A DNA stretch of 64,000 nt from CAIZWU01 sp942492905 (lineage in GTDB: Bacteria > Verrucomicrobiota > Verrucomicrobiia > Verrucomicrobiales > V1-33). The notes below the pieces were generated by a model. That model did no database searches. It worked only from the letters and a program-made list of their open reading frames with translations, and was not told the origin of the DNA. A program made the translations under genes and the position numbers. Location of the stretch: contig OW818657.1 of the NCBI GenBank assembly GCA_942492905.1, positions 62,001 to 126,000 of the forward strand, in the 5' to 3' direction. How positions within the stretch are numbered: position 1 is the first letter of the stretch; every line of letters starts with the position of its first letter. This document shows positions 34,701 through 43,597 of this stretch, in pieces.

Positions 34701-36185
34701 ATGAATGCCCCGACCGATCCTGCCTCTGTGACGCCTCCCGACGAGAGTGAACTCCTCGCGATCCGCCGCAAGAAGCTGGCGCGCCTGCGGGAATTGGGGC
34801 ACGAGCCGTTTGGCGGGAAGTTCGACACCACCCACGCGCCGGGGGTCTTGCAGGAGGTTTTTGCCGAAGGAATGGAGGTGCGCGTGGCCGGCCGGGTGAC
34901 CGCGCTGCGGGACATGGGGAAGACGATTTTCTTTGATGTGGCCGACATCGGCGGGCGCTTCCAGTGTTTCTTCAATGCGAAGAATGTGCCGGAGGAAACC
35001 TTCACGATGTTCAAGGAGTGCATCGACCTCGGCGACTGGGTCGGAGTGTGGGGCGGGACGTTTTTGACCAAAACCCAGGAGCCGTCCATCAAGGTGGAAG
35101 GGCTGACGGTGCTGTCCAAAGCGCTGCGTCCGATGCCGGACAAATGGCACGGGGTGGCCGACCGCGAGATCAAATACCGGCAACGGTATCTGGACCTGAT
35201 GTCGAACGAACGAAGCCGCGAAGTTTTCCTGACCCGGAGCAAAATCATGGCGGAAATCCGCCGCTGGTTGGGCGAGCGGGATTATTTGGAAGTGGAAACC
35301 CCGATGCTGCAGGCCGTGGCCGGTGGGGCGGCGGCGCGTCCGTTTGAGACCTTCCACAATGCCCTCGGCCAACCATTCTACCTGCGGATCGCGCCGGAGC
35401 TTTATTTAAAAAGGCTGCTGGTCGGCGGGTTCACCAAGGTGTTTGAATTGAACCGCAATTTCCGCAACGAAGGCATCAGCCGGCGGCACAATCCGGAATT
35501 CACCATGCTGGAAGCCTACCAGGCTTTCGGGGATTTTGAAGTGATGGCCGACATGGTGGAGGAAATGATCTGCCACCTCGCCATGAAGTTCTGCGGCACC
35601 CTCGTGATCGAACACAAAAACGAGGAGGGCGAGGTGACCCGCACCATCGACCTGAGCCGCCCGTGGCAGCGCACGCCTTATCGTGACCTCCTCTGCCGGG
35701 TGGACCCACAGTGGTGGGACTACACGCCGGAACAGCGCCGCGAAAAATGCCACGAGATGGGCGTGGAGATTTCCCCGCAGATGGAGGACCACGAGGTCAC
35801 CCAGCAGGTCTTTGAAAAGCGGATCGAGGAGAAACAATTCAACCCCTGTTTTGTCACCCATGTGCCGTCCCAACTGGTGCCGCTGGCCAAACAAAACCCG
35901 GCCGATGGGACCATCGTGGATGTCTACGAATTGATCATCAACGGGGTGGAAGTCAGCCCCGGTTACTCGGAGCTGAACGACCCGATCGTGCAGCGCTCGC
36001 GCTTGGAACACCAGGCCGGGGAGGAGACGCAGAACATTGATGAGGAATTCCTCCTCGCTCTCGAGCACGGCATGCCGCCGGCAGGGGGCATCGGCATCGG
36101 GATCGACCGTCTGGTAATGCTGCTGACTGGAAGCGAGAGCATCCGGGATGTGGTGTTGTTCCCGCAGTTGAAGAGCAAGGAGTAA
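34701..36185 (+). CDS. lysS: Lysyl-tRNA synthetase, class II
   Basis: The 494-residue enzyme (ATG at 34701, MNAPTDPAS) has the OB-fold anticodon-binding domain (about 50-160, VRVAGRVTALRDMGKTIFF) and class II catalytic motifs: motif 2 FRNEGISRRHNPEFTMLE and motif 3 GIGIGIDRLVMLLTG. It charges tRNA-Lys. An open frame extends upstream, but the chosen ATG gives the family length and follows the divergent promoter region shared with the cytochrome gene at 34567. Confidence 0.96.
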   Translation: MNAPTDPASVTPPDESELLAIRRKKLARLRELGHEPFGGKFDTTHAPGVLQEVFAEGMEVRVAGRVTALRDMGKTIFFDVADIGGRFQCFFNAKNVPEETFTMFKECIDLGDWVGVWGGTFLTKTQEPSIKVEGLTVLSKALRPMPDKWHGVADREIKYRQRYLDLMSNERSREVFLTRSKIMAEIRRWLGERDYLEVETPMLQAVAGGAAARPFETFHNALGQPFYLRIAPELYLKRLLVGGFTKVFELNRNFRNEGISRRHNPEFTMLEAYQAFGDFEVMADMVEEMICHLAMKFCGTLVIEHKNEEGEVTRTIDLSRPWQRTPYRDLLCRVDPQWWDYTPEQRREKCHEMGVEISPQMEDHEVTQQVFEKRIEEKQFNPCFVTHVPSQLVPLAKQNPADGTIVDVYELIINGVEVSPGYSELNDPIVQRSRLEHQAGEETQNIDEEFLLALEHGMPPAGGIGIGIDRLVMLLTGSESIRDVVLFPQLKSKE

Positions 36186-36261
36186 CCTGCGGCGGAAAGA
36201 GCCGTGGGTGGCGTGGCGAAAGATTTTCTGGCACGCGGCGCCCGGTGGGGCATGCTGCCGG

Positions 36262-37911
36262 ATGATCAGACTTTACCTTTCCGGTTGGCTGCTTTTTCTG
36301 GCCCTGACTCCGGTCCGCGCGGCCAGCCATGGTTATGCCGCCACCGTGCATCCCCTGGCTACGGAAGCGGCGTTGGAGGCCATGAAGTCCGGCGGCAACG
36401 CGGTGGATGGAGCGATCGCGGCCGCCGCCATGCTCGGCGTGGTGGATGGACACAATTCCGGCATCGGAGGCGGCTGTTTCCTGCTGATCCGGAAACCGGA
36501 CGGCACTTTCCTCGCCTTGGATGGCCGCGAAAAAGCCCCGGCCGCCGCTACCCGCGACCTGTTTGTCAGGGACGGCAAGGCGCAGCCGGCTCTCTCGCAG
36601 GAAGGTCCCCTCGCCGCCGCAGTGCCCGGCTGGCTGGCCGCGCTGGATGAAGCCGCCCGCACCGTCGGGAAATACCCCCTCGCCCGCGCCTTCGAGAGCG
36701 CCGCCAAGGTCGCGGAAGAAGGGTTTGTGCCCGATGCCGGTTTCGCCGCCCGGGTGAAACAGTGGCGTCCGGTGATCGAAAAATATCCGGCCACAGCCGC
36801 CGTGCTGCTGGCCCCCCTGACCGGCGGCAAACACCACTTGCCCGACCTCGCCGCGACTTACCGCGCCATCGCCCGGGAAGGGACCGGCTGGTTTTACCGC
36901 GGTCCCTTTGCCGCAAAAACGGGTGAGTGGATGAAGCAGCATGGCGGGATCATGACCGCGGCCGATTTTGCGGCCTATCAGGTCAAAACCCGCGAACCTC
37001 TGCGCTCCACCTACCGGGGACTGGAAGTGATCGGTTTCCCCCCGCCCAGCTCCGGCGGGGTCCATGTGGCGCAGATCCTGAATTTACTGGAAACCTTTGA
37101 TCTGAAAGCCATGGGCGACGGCTCACCGGACTTCATCCACACCGTCACGGAAGCCATGAAACCCGCCTTCGCCGACCGTGCCCATTGGCTCGGTGACCCG
37201 GATTTCACTCCCGTCCCGCGCGGGCTGGTGGACCCGGCCTATGCCCGCACCCTCGCCGCCCGCATCGACCCTGCCAAAGCCACTCCCGTGCCCACCCACG
37301 GCGACCCGCCCGGCGCTGGCCGGGACCTTTTTGAAAAACACACCACCCACTTTTCCGTGATCGACTCCGAGGGCTGGGCCGTGGCTTGCACCGCCACCAT
37401 CAATTTCACCTGGGGCAGCTTCGTCACCATTCCCGGTACGGGTGTCCTCCTGAACAATGAAATGGACGACTTCTCCATCCAGCCCGGCGTGCCTAATGTC
37501 TTCGGCCTGATCGGCGGGGAAGCCAATGCCGTCGCTTCCGGCAAACGTCCCCTCTCCAGCATGAGCCCGACCATCGTGCAAAAAGACGGCCAGCCCCTCC
37601 TCGTGATCGGGGCGGCGGGCGGTCCGACGATCATATCCCAAGTGGTTTTGGGCATCGTGCGTACCGCCGATTTCAGCCTCCCGCCGTTCGAAGCACTGGC
37701 GGGCCCGCGGTTCCACCACCAATGGCAGCCTGATGTGCTCCGGATCGAAACTGCGGTCCCCGCCGACACCCGCACGGCCCTCGAAAAACGCGGCCACACG
37801 CTCAATCTGGTCCCGGGAATCGGCAGCAGCCAGGCCGTGACCCGCCGCCCGGATGGCAGCTTCAGCGGAGCTGCCGATCCACGGGGTGGAGGCACCGCGG
37901 CGGGATTCTAA
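36262..37911 (+). CDS. ggt: Gamma-glutamyltransferase precursor
   Basis: The 549-residue protein starts with a signal peptide (MIRLYLSGWLLFLALTPVRA). It contains the Ntn-hydrolase self-cleavage site, with catalytic Thr 361 opening the small subunit (TTHFSVID), the glycine-rich LDGREKAPA region and the conserved PLSSMSPTIV and GAAGGPTI segments. GGT is periplasmic and hydrolyses or transfers the gamma-glutamyl group of glutathione. The upstream in-frame ATG at 36208 gives a non-signal extension, so 36262 is preferred. It lies 76 bases after lysS on the same strand, perhaps without a shared function. Confidence 0.93.
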   Translation: MIRLYLSGWLLFLALTPVRAASHGYAATVHPLATEAALEAMKSGGNAVDGAIAAAAMLGVVDGHNSGIGGGCFLLIRKPDGTFLALDGREKAPAAATRDLFVRDGKAQPALSQEGPLAAAVPGWLAALDEAARTVGKYPLARAFESAAKVAEEGFVPDAGFAARVKQWRPVIEKYPATAAVLLAPLTGGKHHLPDLAATYRAIAREGTGWFYRGPFAAKTGEWMKQHGGIMTAADFAAYQVKTREPLRSTYRGLEVIGFPPPSSGGVHVAQILNLLETFDLKAMGDGSPDFIHTVTEAMKPAFADRAHWLGDPDFTPVPRGLVDPAYARTLAARIDPAKATPVPTHGDPPGAGRDLFEKHTTHFSVIDSEGWAVACTATINFTWGSFVTIPGTGVLLNNEMDDFSIQPGVPNVFGLIGGEANAVASGKRPLSSMSPTIVQKDGQPLLVIGAAGGPTIISQVVLGIVRTADFSLPPFEALAGPRFHHQWQPDVLRIETAVPADTRTALEKRGHTLNLVPGIGSSQAVTRRPDGSFSGAADPRGGGTAAGF

Positions 37912-38073
37912 GGGTTTTTCCATGCCGGAGTCCGTTGGGCCACCCCGGTCGTCTCTGAAGACAGGATGCGATTAATCTGGTTTTATTAATTGGACAGACT
38001 GGGGGAATTGGTGGAGAAAGCTCCTGTTTTAATACAAATCCGGATCCACCGGCGAACCTACCCTGCTTCTGTT

Positions 38074-38748
38074 ATGAAATTATCCTCCCTCGGCGTGTTT
38101 GCCGGCGTGTGCAGCCTCCTGATCGGATCGGCTGCAGCAGCCACCAACATCTTCACGATTGGCACCGGCGTCCCCGTCGGCGGAACCAACAGCTGGCCCG
38201 GCGGAGAGCCTCCCGGAGCCGCGATTGACGCGAACAACGGGACCAAGTACCTGAATTTCGGCAAAACGAATACCGGCTACGTCTTTTCGCTGACCGCTGG
38301 CACCGCGACCGCCTCGGGTATCAACTTTGTGACCGGCAATGATGCCGAAGAACGGGATCCCGCTTCCTACATTCTCTACGGCAGCAACAGCATTGCCGCT
38401 TCCTCCGTCACAGGCTCTATTTTTGATGTGACCGCCAATTTCACTGAGATTTCCAATGGAGCGCTCGCTCTCCCGAGCGGCCGGGGCACCGCCGGTGGCA
38501 ATGTCACTTTCAGCAGCACCACCGCCTACAACACCTTCCTGCTGGTTTTTCCGACCGTTAAAAATGCCGGCACCGCCAACAGCATGCAGATCGCCGAGGC
38601 CCGTATCCAGACCAGCACCGGTGACCTGAGCAACGAGGGCCTGATCGGAGGCGGGCAACTTTCAGAGATCCCCGAGCCTTCCGCCACTGTCCTGACGGGG
38701 CTTGGGATGCTGGGCCTGCTGACCCGTCGCCGCAGCCGGAGCGCCTGA
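38074..38748 (+). CDS. PEP-CTERM sorted secreted protein of unknown function
   Basis: The 224-residue protein has a signal peptide (about 1-24, ending IGSAAAAT), a beta-rich Gly/Thr/Asn mature part and a C-terminal PEP-CTERM sorting tail: IPEPS (about 199-203), a hydrophobic helix TVLTGLGMLGLL and a basic end TRRRSRSA. Exosortase is expected to cleave the tail, linking the protein to exopolysaccharide-associated surface export (established for the family). No exosortase gene is in the window. The ATG at 38074 was chosen as the first start before the signal peptide. A strong terminator follows. Confidence 0.88.
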   Translation: MKLSSLGVFAGVCSLLIGSAAAATNIFTIGTGVPVGGTNSWPGGEPPGAAIDANNGTKYLNFGKTNTGYVFSLTAGTATASGINFVTGNDAEERDPASYILYGSNSIAASSVTGSIFDVTANFTEISNGALALPSGRGTAGGNVTFSSTTAYNTFLLVFPTVKNAGTANSMQIAEARIQTSTGDLSNEGLIGGGQLSEIPEPSATVLTGLGMLGLLTRRRSRSA

Positions 38749-38765
38749 GTAGAACCAAACCTTTC

Positions 38766-38800
38766 AAACAGCGGATTCCGGTCAACGGAATCCGCTGTTT
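38766..38800 (+). terminator. Terminator after the PEP-CTERM gene
   Basis: A perfect 15-bp stem (38766-38780 with 38786-38800) surrounds a five-base loop GTCAA. The 5' arm starts with AAA and the 3' arm ends in TTT, so it could act in both directions; the T-run is short. Confidence 0.85.
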
Positions 38801-38876
38801 TGCGTTTGGACCCGGGACCTGCACCGAAACCAAGGCCACCAAATTTTCCTTTTGACTCTGTGCGTCCATGAGCGAA

Positions 38877-38906
38877 CATATCAACGTATCATGATGCGTT
38901 CATACG
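38877..38906. promoter_or_regulatory. 30-bp imperfect palindrome upstream of ahcY, candidate operator
   Basis: The stretch is symmetric about TCATGA, with 24 of 30 positions matching their reverse complement; the core AACGTATCATGATGCGTT is nearly perfect. It lies 29 bases before the ahcY ATG. A TTGACT at 38852-38857 could be a -35 box, placing the palindrome over the -10 region, as expected for a repressor site. ArsR-type SahR repressors control ahcY in some bacteria (known); such a regulator here is an inference, and none is encoded nearby. Confidence 0.6.
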
Positions 38907-38934
38907 TTCATTGAACTTCACCCACCCTACAACC

Positions 38935-40359
38935 ATGAGTTCCGCCACCGCTGCTTTCACCGACTACAAAGTCGCCGACATCTCCCTCGCCCCTTGGGGC
39001 CGCAAGACCCTCGACATCGCTGAGCACGAAATGCCCGGCCTGATGGCGATCCGCGCCAAATACGGCGAAGACAAGCCCCTCAAAGGCGTCCGCGTCACCG
39101 GTTCCCTCCACATGACCATCGAGACCGCCGTGCTCATCGAAACCATGGTCGAGCTCGGAGCCACCGTCCGCTGGGCTTCCTGCAATATTTTCTCCACCCA
39201 GGACCACGCCGCCGCCGCCATCGCCGCTGCCGGCATCCCGGTTTACGCCTGGAAGGGTGAGTCCCTCGAAGAATACTGGGATTGCACTTGGAAGGCCATC
39301 TGCCACGTGGATGCCCCCGGCCCTCAGCTCATCATCGACGACGGTGGCGATGCCACCCTCTTCATCCACAAAGGCTACGAACTCGAAAACGGCAGCGACT
39401 GGGTCAACACCGACAGCGGCAACCACGAGGAACAGGTCGTTAAAGACCTCCTCAAAAAGGTCCACGCCGAGCAGCCCGGGATTTTCCACGCCATCGTGAA
39501 GGACTGGAAGGGTGTCTCCGAAGAGACCACCACCGGCGTGCACCGCCTCTATCAGATGATGGAAGCCGGCCAGCTCCTCATCCCGGCCATCAACGTCAAC
39601 GACTCCGTCACCAAGTCCAAATTCGACAACCTTTACGGCTGCCGCGAATCCTGTGCTGACGGCCTGAAGCGTGCCACCGACGTCATGATTGCCGGCAAGG
39701 TCGCCTGCGTCTGCGGTTACGGCGATGTCGGCAAAGGCTCCGCCCACTCCCTGCGCGGCTTCGGAGCCCGCGTCATCGTCACGGAAATCGACCCCATCAA
39801 CGCCCTCCAGGCCGCCATGGAAGGTTTCGAAGTCAAGACCGTGGAAGACACCCTCGGCATCGCCGACATCTACGTCACCACCACCGGCAACAAGGACGTC
39901 ATCACGTTGAAGCACATGCTCAACATGAAGGACCAGGCCATCGTCGCCAACATCGGCCACTTCGATAACGAAATCCAGGTCGACAAGCTGAACAACGAAA
40001 AGGGCGTCACCCGCATCAACATCAAGCCCCAGTATGACCGCTACGACGTCCCCGGCGACCGCAGCATCTACATGCTCGCCGAAGGCCGCCTGATGAACCT
40101 CGGCTGCGCTACCGGCCACCCCGCCTTCGTGATGAGCGCCAGCTTCACCAACCAGGCCCTCGCCCAGCTCGACCTCTGGAACAAAAAGGACAGCTACAAA
40201 CCCGGCGTCTACCGCCTCAGCAAGGAGCTCGACGAGGAAGTCGCCCGTCTGCACCTTGAAAAAATCGGGGTCAAGCTCACCGTCCTCACCGACGAGCAGT
40301 CCGCCTACCTCGGCGTGCCGAAGGAAGGCCCCTACAAAGCCGAGCACTACCGCTACTAA
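38935..40359 (+). CDS. ahcY: Adenosylhomocysteinase
   Basis: The 474-residue enzyme (ATG at 38935, MSSATAAFTDYKVADISLA) hydrolyses S-adenosylhomocysteine to adenosine and homocysteine, removing the inhibitor of methyltransferases. Visible marks are the substrate region VTGSLHMTIETAVLIETM, the NAD-binding VCGYGDVGKGSA and the C-terminal KAEHYRY that contributes to the NAD pocket. Family length is normal for the bacterial long form. Codon usage is strongly GC3-biased, as for a highly expressed gene. A palindromic operator candidate precedes it and a terminator follows. Confidence 0.97.
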   Translation: MSSATAAFTDYKVADISLAPWGRKTLDIAEHEMPGLMAIRAKYGEDKPLKGVRVTGSLHMTIETAVLIETMVELGATVRWASCNIFSTQDHAAAAIAAAGIPVYAWKGESLEEYWDCTWKAICHVDAPGPQLIIDDGGDATLFIHKGYELENGSDWVNTDSGNHEEQVVKDLLKKVHAEQPGIFHAIVKDWKGVSEETTTGVHRLYQMMEAGQLLIPAINVNDSVTKSKFDNLYGCRESCADGLKRATDVMIAGKVACVCGYGDVGKGSAHSLRGFGARVIVTEIDPINALQAAMEGFEVKTVEDTLGIADIYVTTTGNKDVITLKHMLNMKDQAIVANIGHFDNEIQVDKLNNEKGVTRINIKPQYDRYDVPGDRSIYMLAEGRLMNLGCATGHPAFVMSASFTNQALAQLDLWNKKDSYKPGVYRLSKELDEEVARLHLEKIGVKLTVLTDEQSAYLGVPKEGPYKAEHYRY

Positions 40360-40404
40360 CCCCGGCAGGAGGCCGGGCGGTCCCGCCTTGGCTATCACCA
40401 ATTC

Positions 40405-40436
40405 AAAACCGGCATCCGCAAGGGTGCCGGTTTTTT
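40405..40436 (+). terminator. Rho-independent terminator after ahcY
   Basis: A 10-bp stem AAAACCGGCA/TGCCGGTTTT (40405-40414 with 40425-40434) with a ten-base loop continues into a T-run (TTTTTT from 40431). It isolates ahcY from the sigma-factor gene downstream. Confidence 0.9.
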
Positions 40437-40512
40437 GCGTTCACGTCCTGAAAAATCCTGGTATTTTTGTCTGCCCGGGGCGGTGGGAAGACAGTATCAG
40501 AAAATGCGTGCC

Positions 40513-42225
40513 ATGAAATCCGATGCCGAACTGCTCCGCGACTACCGCCGCCGGGGGGATGAAACTGCGTTCCGCCTGCTGGTCGAACGTCATGCAGGGC
40601 TGGTCCAGGGCGCGGCCTTGCGGCGCACGGGGGATGTGGAGCTGGCCCGGGAGGCGGCGCAGCAGGTGTTTGTGCTGCTGGCCAAAAATGCGGGTCGGCT
40701 TTATGCGGGCACGGGCCTGGCGGGATGGCTGCACCGGACCGCCGTGCTGGTCTCCGCTTCCATCAAGCGCCGGGAGGAAAAGCGGGGCCGGATCATGAAA
40801 CGTTATGAAGATCATGTGCTGCTGACCGGGACGCCTGGCGCGGAAACATGGACGGAGGCCCTACCTTGGGTGGATGAAGGACTGACGCGGCTGCCGGAGG
40901 AGGACCGGCAGATCCTCCTGGCGCATTTCTGGCAGGGGCTCACCTATCAGGAAATCGCCACCGCCCGGTCGAGCTCGGAAGCGGCCGTGCAGCGCCGGGC
41001 GTCCCGGGCGTTTGTGAAGCTGAGCCGGTGGCTGGGAAAACGCCGCGTGGCAGTGTCCGGCGGAGTGCTGACAGCGGGACTGGGAACCTTGTCCCAGCCG
41101 GCTTCCGCAGCGGGTTTGCCAGCGGCAGGACCGCTGGCATCCCGGGCGTTGGCAGGTCTGCCCGCGGCTCCGGCTTCGTCCGTATGGGCATGGCGGATCC
41201 GGGAGATGTTATCGTTTGGGAAGATGAAATTCGCCGGTGGCCTGCTGATGGGAACTTTTGTGGCGCTGCTGGCGGGCGTGGGGTTTGCCAAAGGGCGGGT
41301 GATGGCCCGGCAGGAACAGGCGCAGCGGCAATTTGCCGCAGACGTGGCGGAAGCCCAGGCGGCTCTGGCGGGACTGACAAAAAACGCCCTGCCTGCGGAA
41401 ACCCCACCCCGCCGTTCCCTCGCGGAACTCATCGCGGAGGCGGCGGACCACTACCGGAACGACGCCGACCCCGCCGGAGCGGCGCGCGGGGAGATTCTGT
41501 TGGAGCAGGTGCGGCCGGATGAAATCCCGGAGGCGCTGGCGCTGCTGGAAGACAGCCTCGGAGAGGTGGCGATCGGAACCCTGATGCTGCCACACTTGAT
41601 CGGACGCTGGAGATTTGCCGTCAAAGCTGACGAGGCGGTGGTGTGGGTGCTGGAGAAGATCCATGATGATGAAGTCTTCAAAAGCTGCATCCAGCCGGCG
41701 GTTGGCGCGTGGGCTTCAAGAGATCCCGCCGCCGCCCAGGCGTGGTGGCGCGGGCGGACGGACCTGCATCCCAAGGCGTATGGCATGGGTGTCTATCATG
41801 CCATTCTGATCGGCTACGGTCAGGAGAATCTTGGATTCCTGTGGGACGAACTGCCCGCTCTGGAGCAGGAAGAGTTCGATGCAGCGAGAAATTTGCTTTT
41901 TGCCGGTCTCAAGAATCCGGCGGCCCGGGAAGAGATTTTTTCACGCATCAGCGCGGTGCCGGATGAGAGGATCCGGAATTCCATGTTCAGAGGAACCGGG
42001 CAATGGCTGGCGCGTATTGATCCTTCTGCGGCGGCGGCATGGACTAAAGACCTTCCCCTGACTGATGCCAAAGAGGCCTTTATGGTCCGCGTCGATGTAG
42101 CCCACGCTCTCATGGTCAGGAACCCTCTCTTTGCCACCCAGGTCCTGTTGCAGAATCCGCCTGGTCCCCTGCGGGATTTTTTTATGGAAGCATTCCAGAA
42201 AAGCCTTCCCACCCAAACCAAATGA
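40513..42225 (+). CDS. ECF sigma factor fused to a transmembrane segment and extracytoplasmic DPxAAxxW repeats
   Basis: The 570-residue protein starts with sigma region 2 (about 1-75, DAELLRDYRRRGDETAFRLL to LAGWLHRTAVLV) and region 4 (about 110-175, LPEEDRQILLAHFWQGLTYQEIA with helix-turn-helix SSEAAVQRRASRAFVKLSR). An Ala/Pro/Gly linker leads to one transmembrane helix (about 242-262, LLMGTFVALLAGVGFAKG). The C-terminal 300 residues are helical with cores such as WASRDPAAAQAWW and RIDPSAAAAWT, like the proteins at 12279 and 42222. The predicted topology is sigma domain inside, repeats outside. Starts at 40504 and 40513 are both possible. Membrane-extended ECF factors are known in PVC bacteria; the long repeat domain looks less common. 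It overlaps the next gene by four bases. Confidence 0.85.
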   Translation: MKSDAELLRDYRRRGDETAFRLLVERHAGLVQGAALRRTGDVELAREAAQQVFVLLAKNAGRLYAGTGLAGWLHRTAVLVSASIKRREEKRGRIMKRYEDHVLLTGTPGAETWTEALPWVDEGLTRLPEEDRQILLAHFWQGLTYQEIATARSSSEAAVQRRASRAFVKLSRWLGKRRVAVSGGVLTAGLGTLSQPASAAGLPAAGPLASRALAGLPAAPASSVWAWRIREMLSFGKMKFAGGLLMGTFVALLAGVGFAKGRVMARQEQAQRQFAADVAEAQAALAGLTKNALPAETPPRRSLAELIAEAADHYRNDADPAGAARGEILLEQVRPDEIPEALALLEDSLGEVAIGTLMLPHLIGRWRFAVKADEAVVWVLEKIHDDEVFKSCIQPAVGAWASRDPAAAQAWWRGRTDLHPKAYGMGVYHAILIGYGQENLGFLWDELPALEQEEFDAARNLLFAGLKNPAAREEIFSRISAVPDERIRNSMFRGTGQWLARIDPSAAAAWTKDLPLTDAKEAFMVRVDVAHALMVRNPLFATQVLLQNPPGPLRDFFMEAFQKSLPTQTK

Positions 42226-43514
42226 AGGGCTGCTTCTTTTTCTTCTGGCGTTTGATCCGGCGCGGCGTGCGGCTGGTGATTATTTCCCTGGCGGCAGTCG
42301 CCGCCGGGTATTGGCTGGGCCGGCACAGTGTTCCGGGGTCATTTTCCCACGCAGTGGCACTAGCTGCGCCAGAATCTGAAAAACCTATGCCGTCGGCACT
42401 GCCGAAGGAAATGCAGCCCAAACACCGCGTGGCCCTCCTGCTGCAGCACGGCGGGGCCGGCCCTCAACTGACGATCGAGCTTTACACTCTGTCGGCCGAT
42501 GAGTTGAAGGACGTGCTGAAATCGGCGGAGTCGTGGCCCGGCGGCCGGGATGGTTATTTCTACGGCGAGGCGATCAAGGCTTTGGCGTTTGTGGATCCGG
42601 AGTCGGCGATGGCGGAACTGCTCAAACAGCCGTCCAGCCACATGCGCAGCGTCCATATCTCTGAAGCCATGGCCCAATGGGCCAAACGCAATCCAGTGGC
42701 TGCCTGGCGGAAGTGGCAGGAAACTCTGGCAGGATTTGAGAGAAGCGCGCATGGGTTGGACGCGATCCTGTCAGAACTGGGCCGGAAGGACCTCCCCATG
42801 GCCTTTGCGGCCTTGCGCGGATTTGCGGAAAAGGATCCGGCCGGAGGGTATCAGGAAGGATGGAGGCAGGGCCTGCAACAACTGGGCAGGGAGATGGGGC
42901 GGAAACCGGAGACGCGGAATGTCTTGATGCAGGAATTGTTGAAACCTGAGAATTCGTCGAAAGATTTGCTATGGAACGGGATGCAGGCTCTTTTTTTTGA
43001 GGGCCGGTACTCCGATCCGCAGGTGCTGCAGGAAGCCGTGGACTGGCTGGACCATGCCGGCATCACCAGCGAAATGAAGGGGATTATCCTCAGTGGCATC
43101 CTGTTCAACCGCATCAGAAAAGAGGATCCCGCCACTGCAGCCGCCTGGTATCTGACGCAGGCGGACAACGCGGATCTGCCCGCCCACGAAAGTTATTATC
43201 GAGTGGCCATGAACTGGGCTCCCAAGGACGTAAATGCCTGCGGCGAATGGTTGAACCAGCAGGAGCCGGGACCGCCATTGGACCGGGCGATCGACCAATT
43301 TTCCCTGGCCGCGGCGGAAAAGGACTTGGACGCAGCTTTCGCCTGGTCCGCCAAAATAACGGACGAAACGCTGCGCCTCCGCAACTTGGAGTTTGTCTGG
43401 TCAAGGGCGAGGCAACAGCACTCGCGGCAGGAAATGTGGCAGGCTCTGGAGAATTCGCCGATTTCACCTGCTGACCGGCAGAAGCTGAAAGCGCAGCTGC
43501 CGCCTTGGGATTGA
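42222..43514 (+). CDS. Membrane-anchored DPxAAxxW-repeat protein coupled to the sigma fusion
   Basis: The 430-residue protein overlaps the upstream sigma-fusion gene by four bases (ATGA), so the two are translationally coupled. It has an N-terminal signal-anchor (about 14-34, LVIISLAAVAAGYWLG) and a long helical extracytoplasmic part with cores KRNPVAAWRKW, EDPATAAAWYL and KDVNACGEWL. It resembles the C-terminal part of the upstream fusion and the protein at 12279. No enzyme motif is seen. A role as partner or regulator of the tethered sigma factor is inferred from the overlap only. Confidence 0.78.
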   Translation: MKGCFFFFWRLIRRGVRLVIISLAAVAAGYWLGRHSVPGSFSHAVALAAPESEKPMPSALPKEMQPKHRVALLLQHGGAGPQLTIELYTLSADELKDVLKSAESWPGGRDGYFYGEAIKALAFVDPESAMAELLKQPSSHMRSVHISEAMAQWAKRNPVAAWRKWQETLAGFERSAHGLDAILSELGRKDLPMAFAALRGFAEKDPAGGYQEGWRQGLQQLGREMGRKPETRNVLMQELLKPENSSKDLLWNGMQALFFEGRYSDPQVLQEAVDWLDHAGITSEMKGIILSGILFNRIRKEDPATAAAWYLTQADNADLPAHESYYRVAMNWAPKDVNACGEWLNQQEPGPPLDRAIDQFSLAAAEKDLDAAFAWSAKITDETLRLRNLEFVWSRARQQHSRQEMWQALENSPISPADRQKLKAQLPPWD

Positions 43515-43597
43515 AACCGGGAAGCATGGACTGGACGGCCGGGCCTGCTCCGCGCTGTGTTTCTACTGGATGTGCAAATAGCTCATCGCGGCAGGGC

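Noticed and set aside
38805..38934. SAH riboswitch upstream of ahcY
   Set aside because: No recognisable SAH-riboswitch core in the leader; a DNA palindrome explains the structure better.
38908..40401. Open frame of 497 codons antisense to ahcY
   Set aside because: Mirror frame of a highly biased gene; the translation is low-complexity Val/Asp/Gly-rich.
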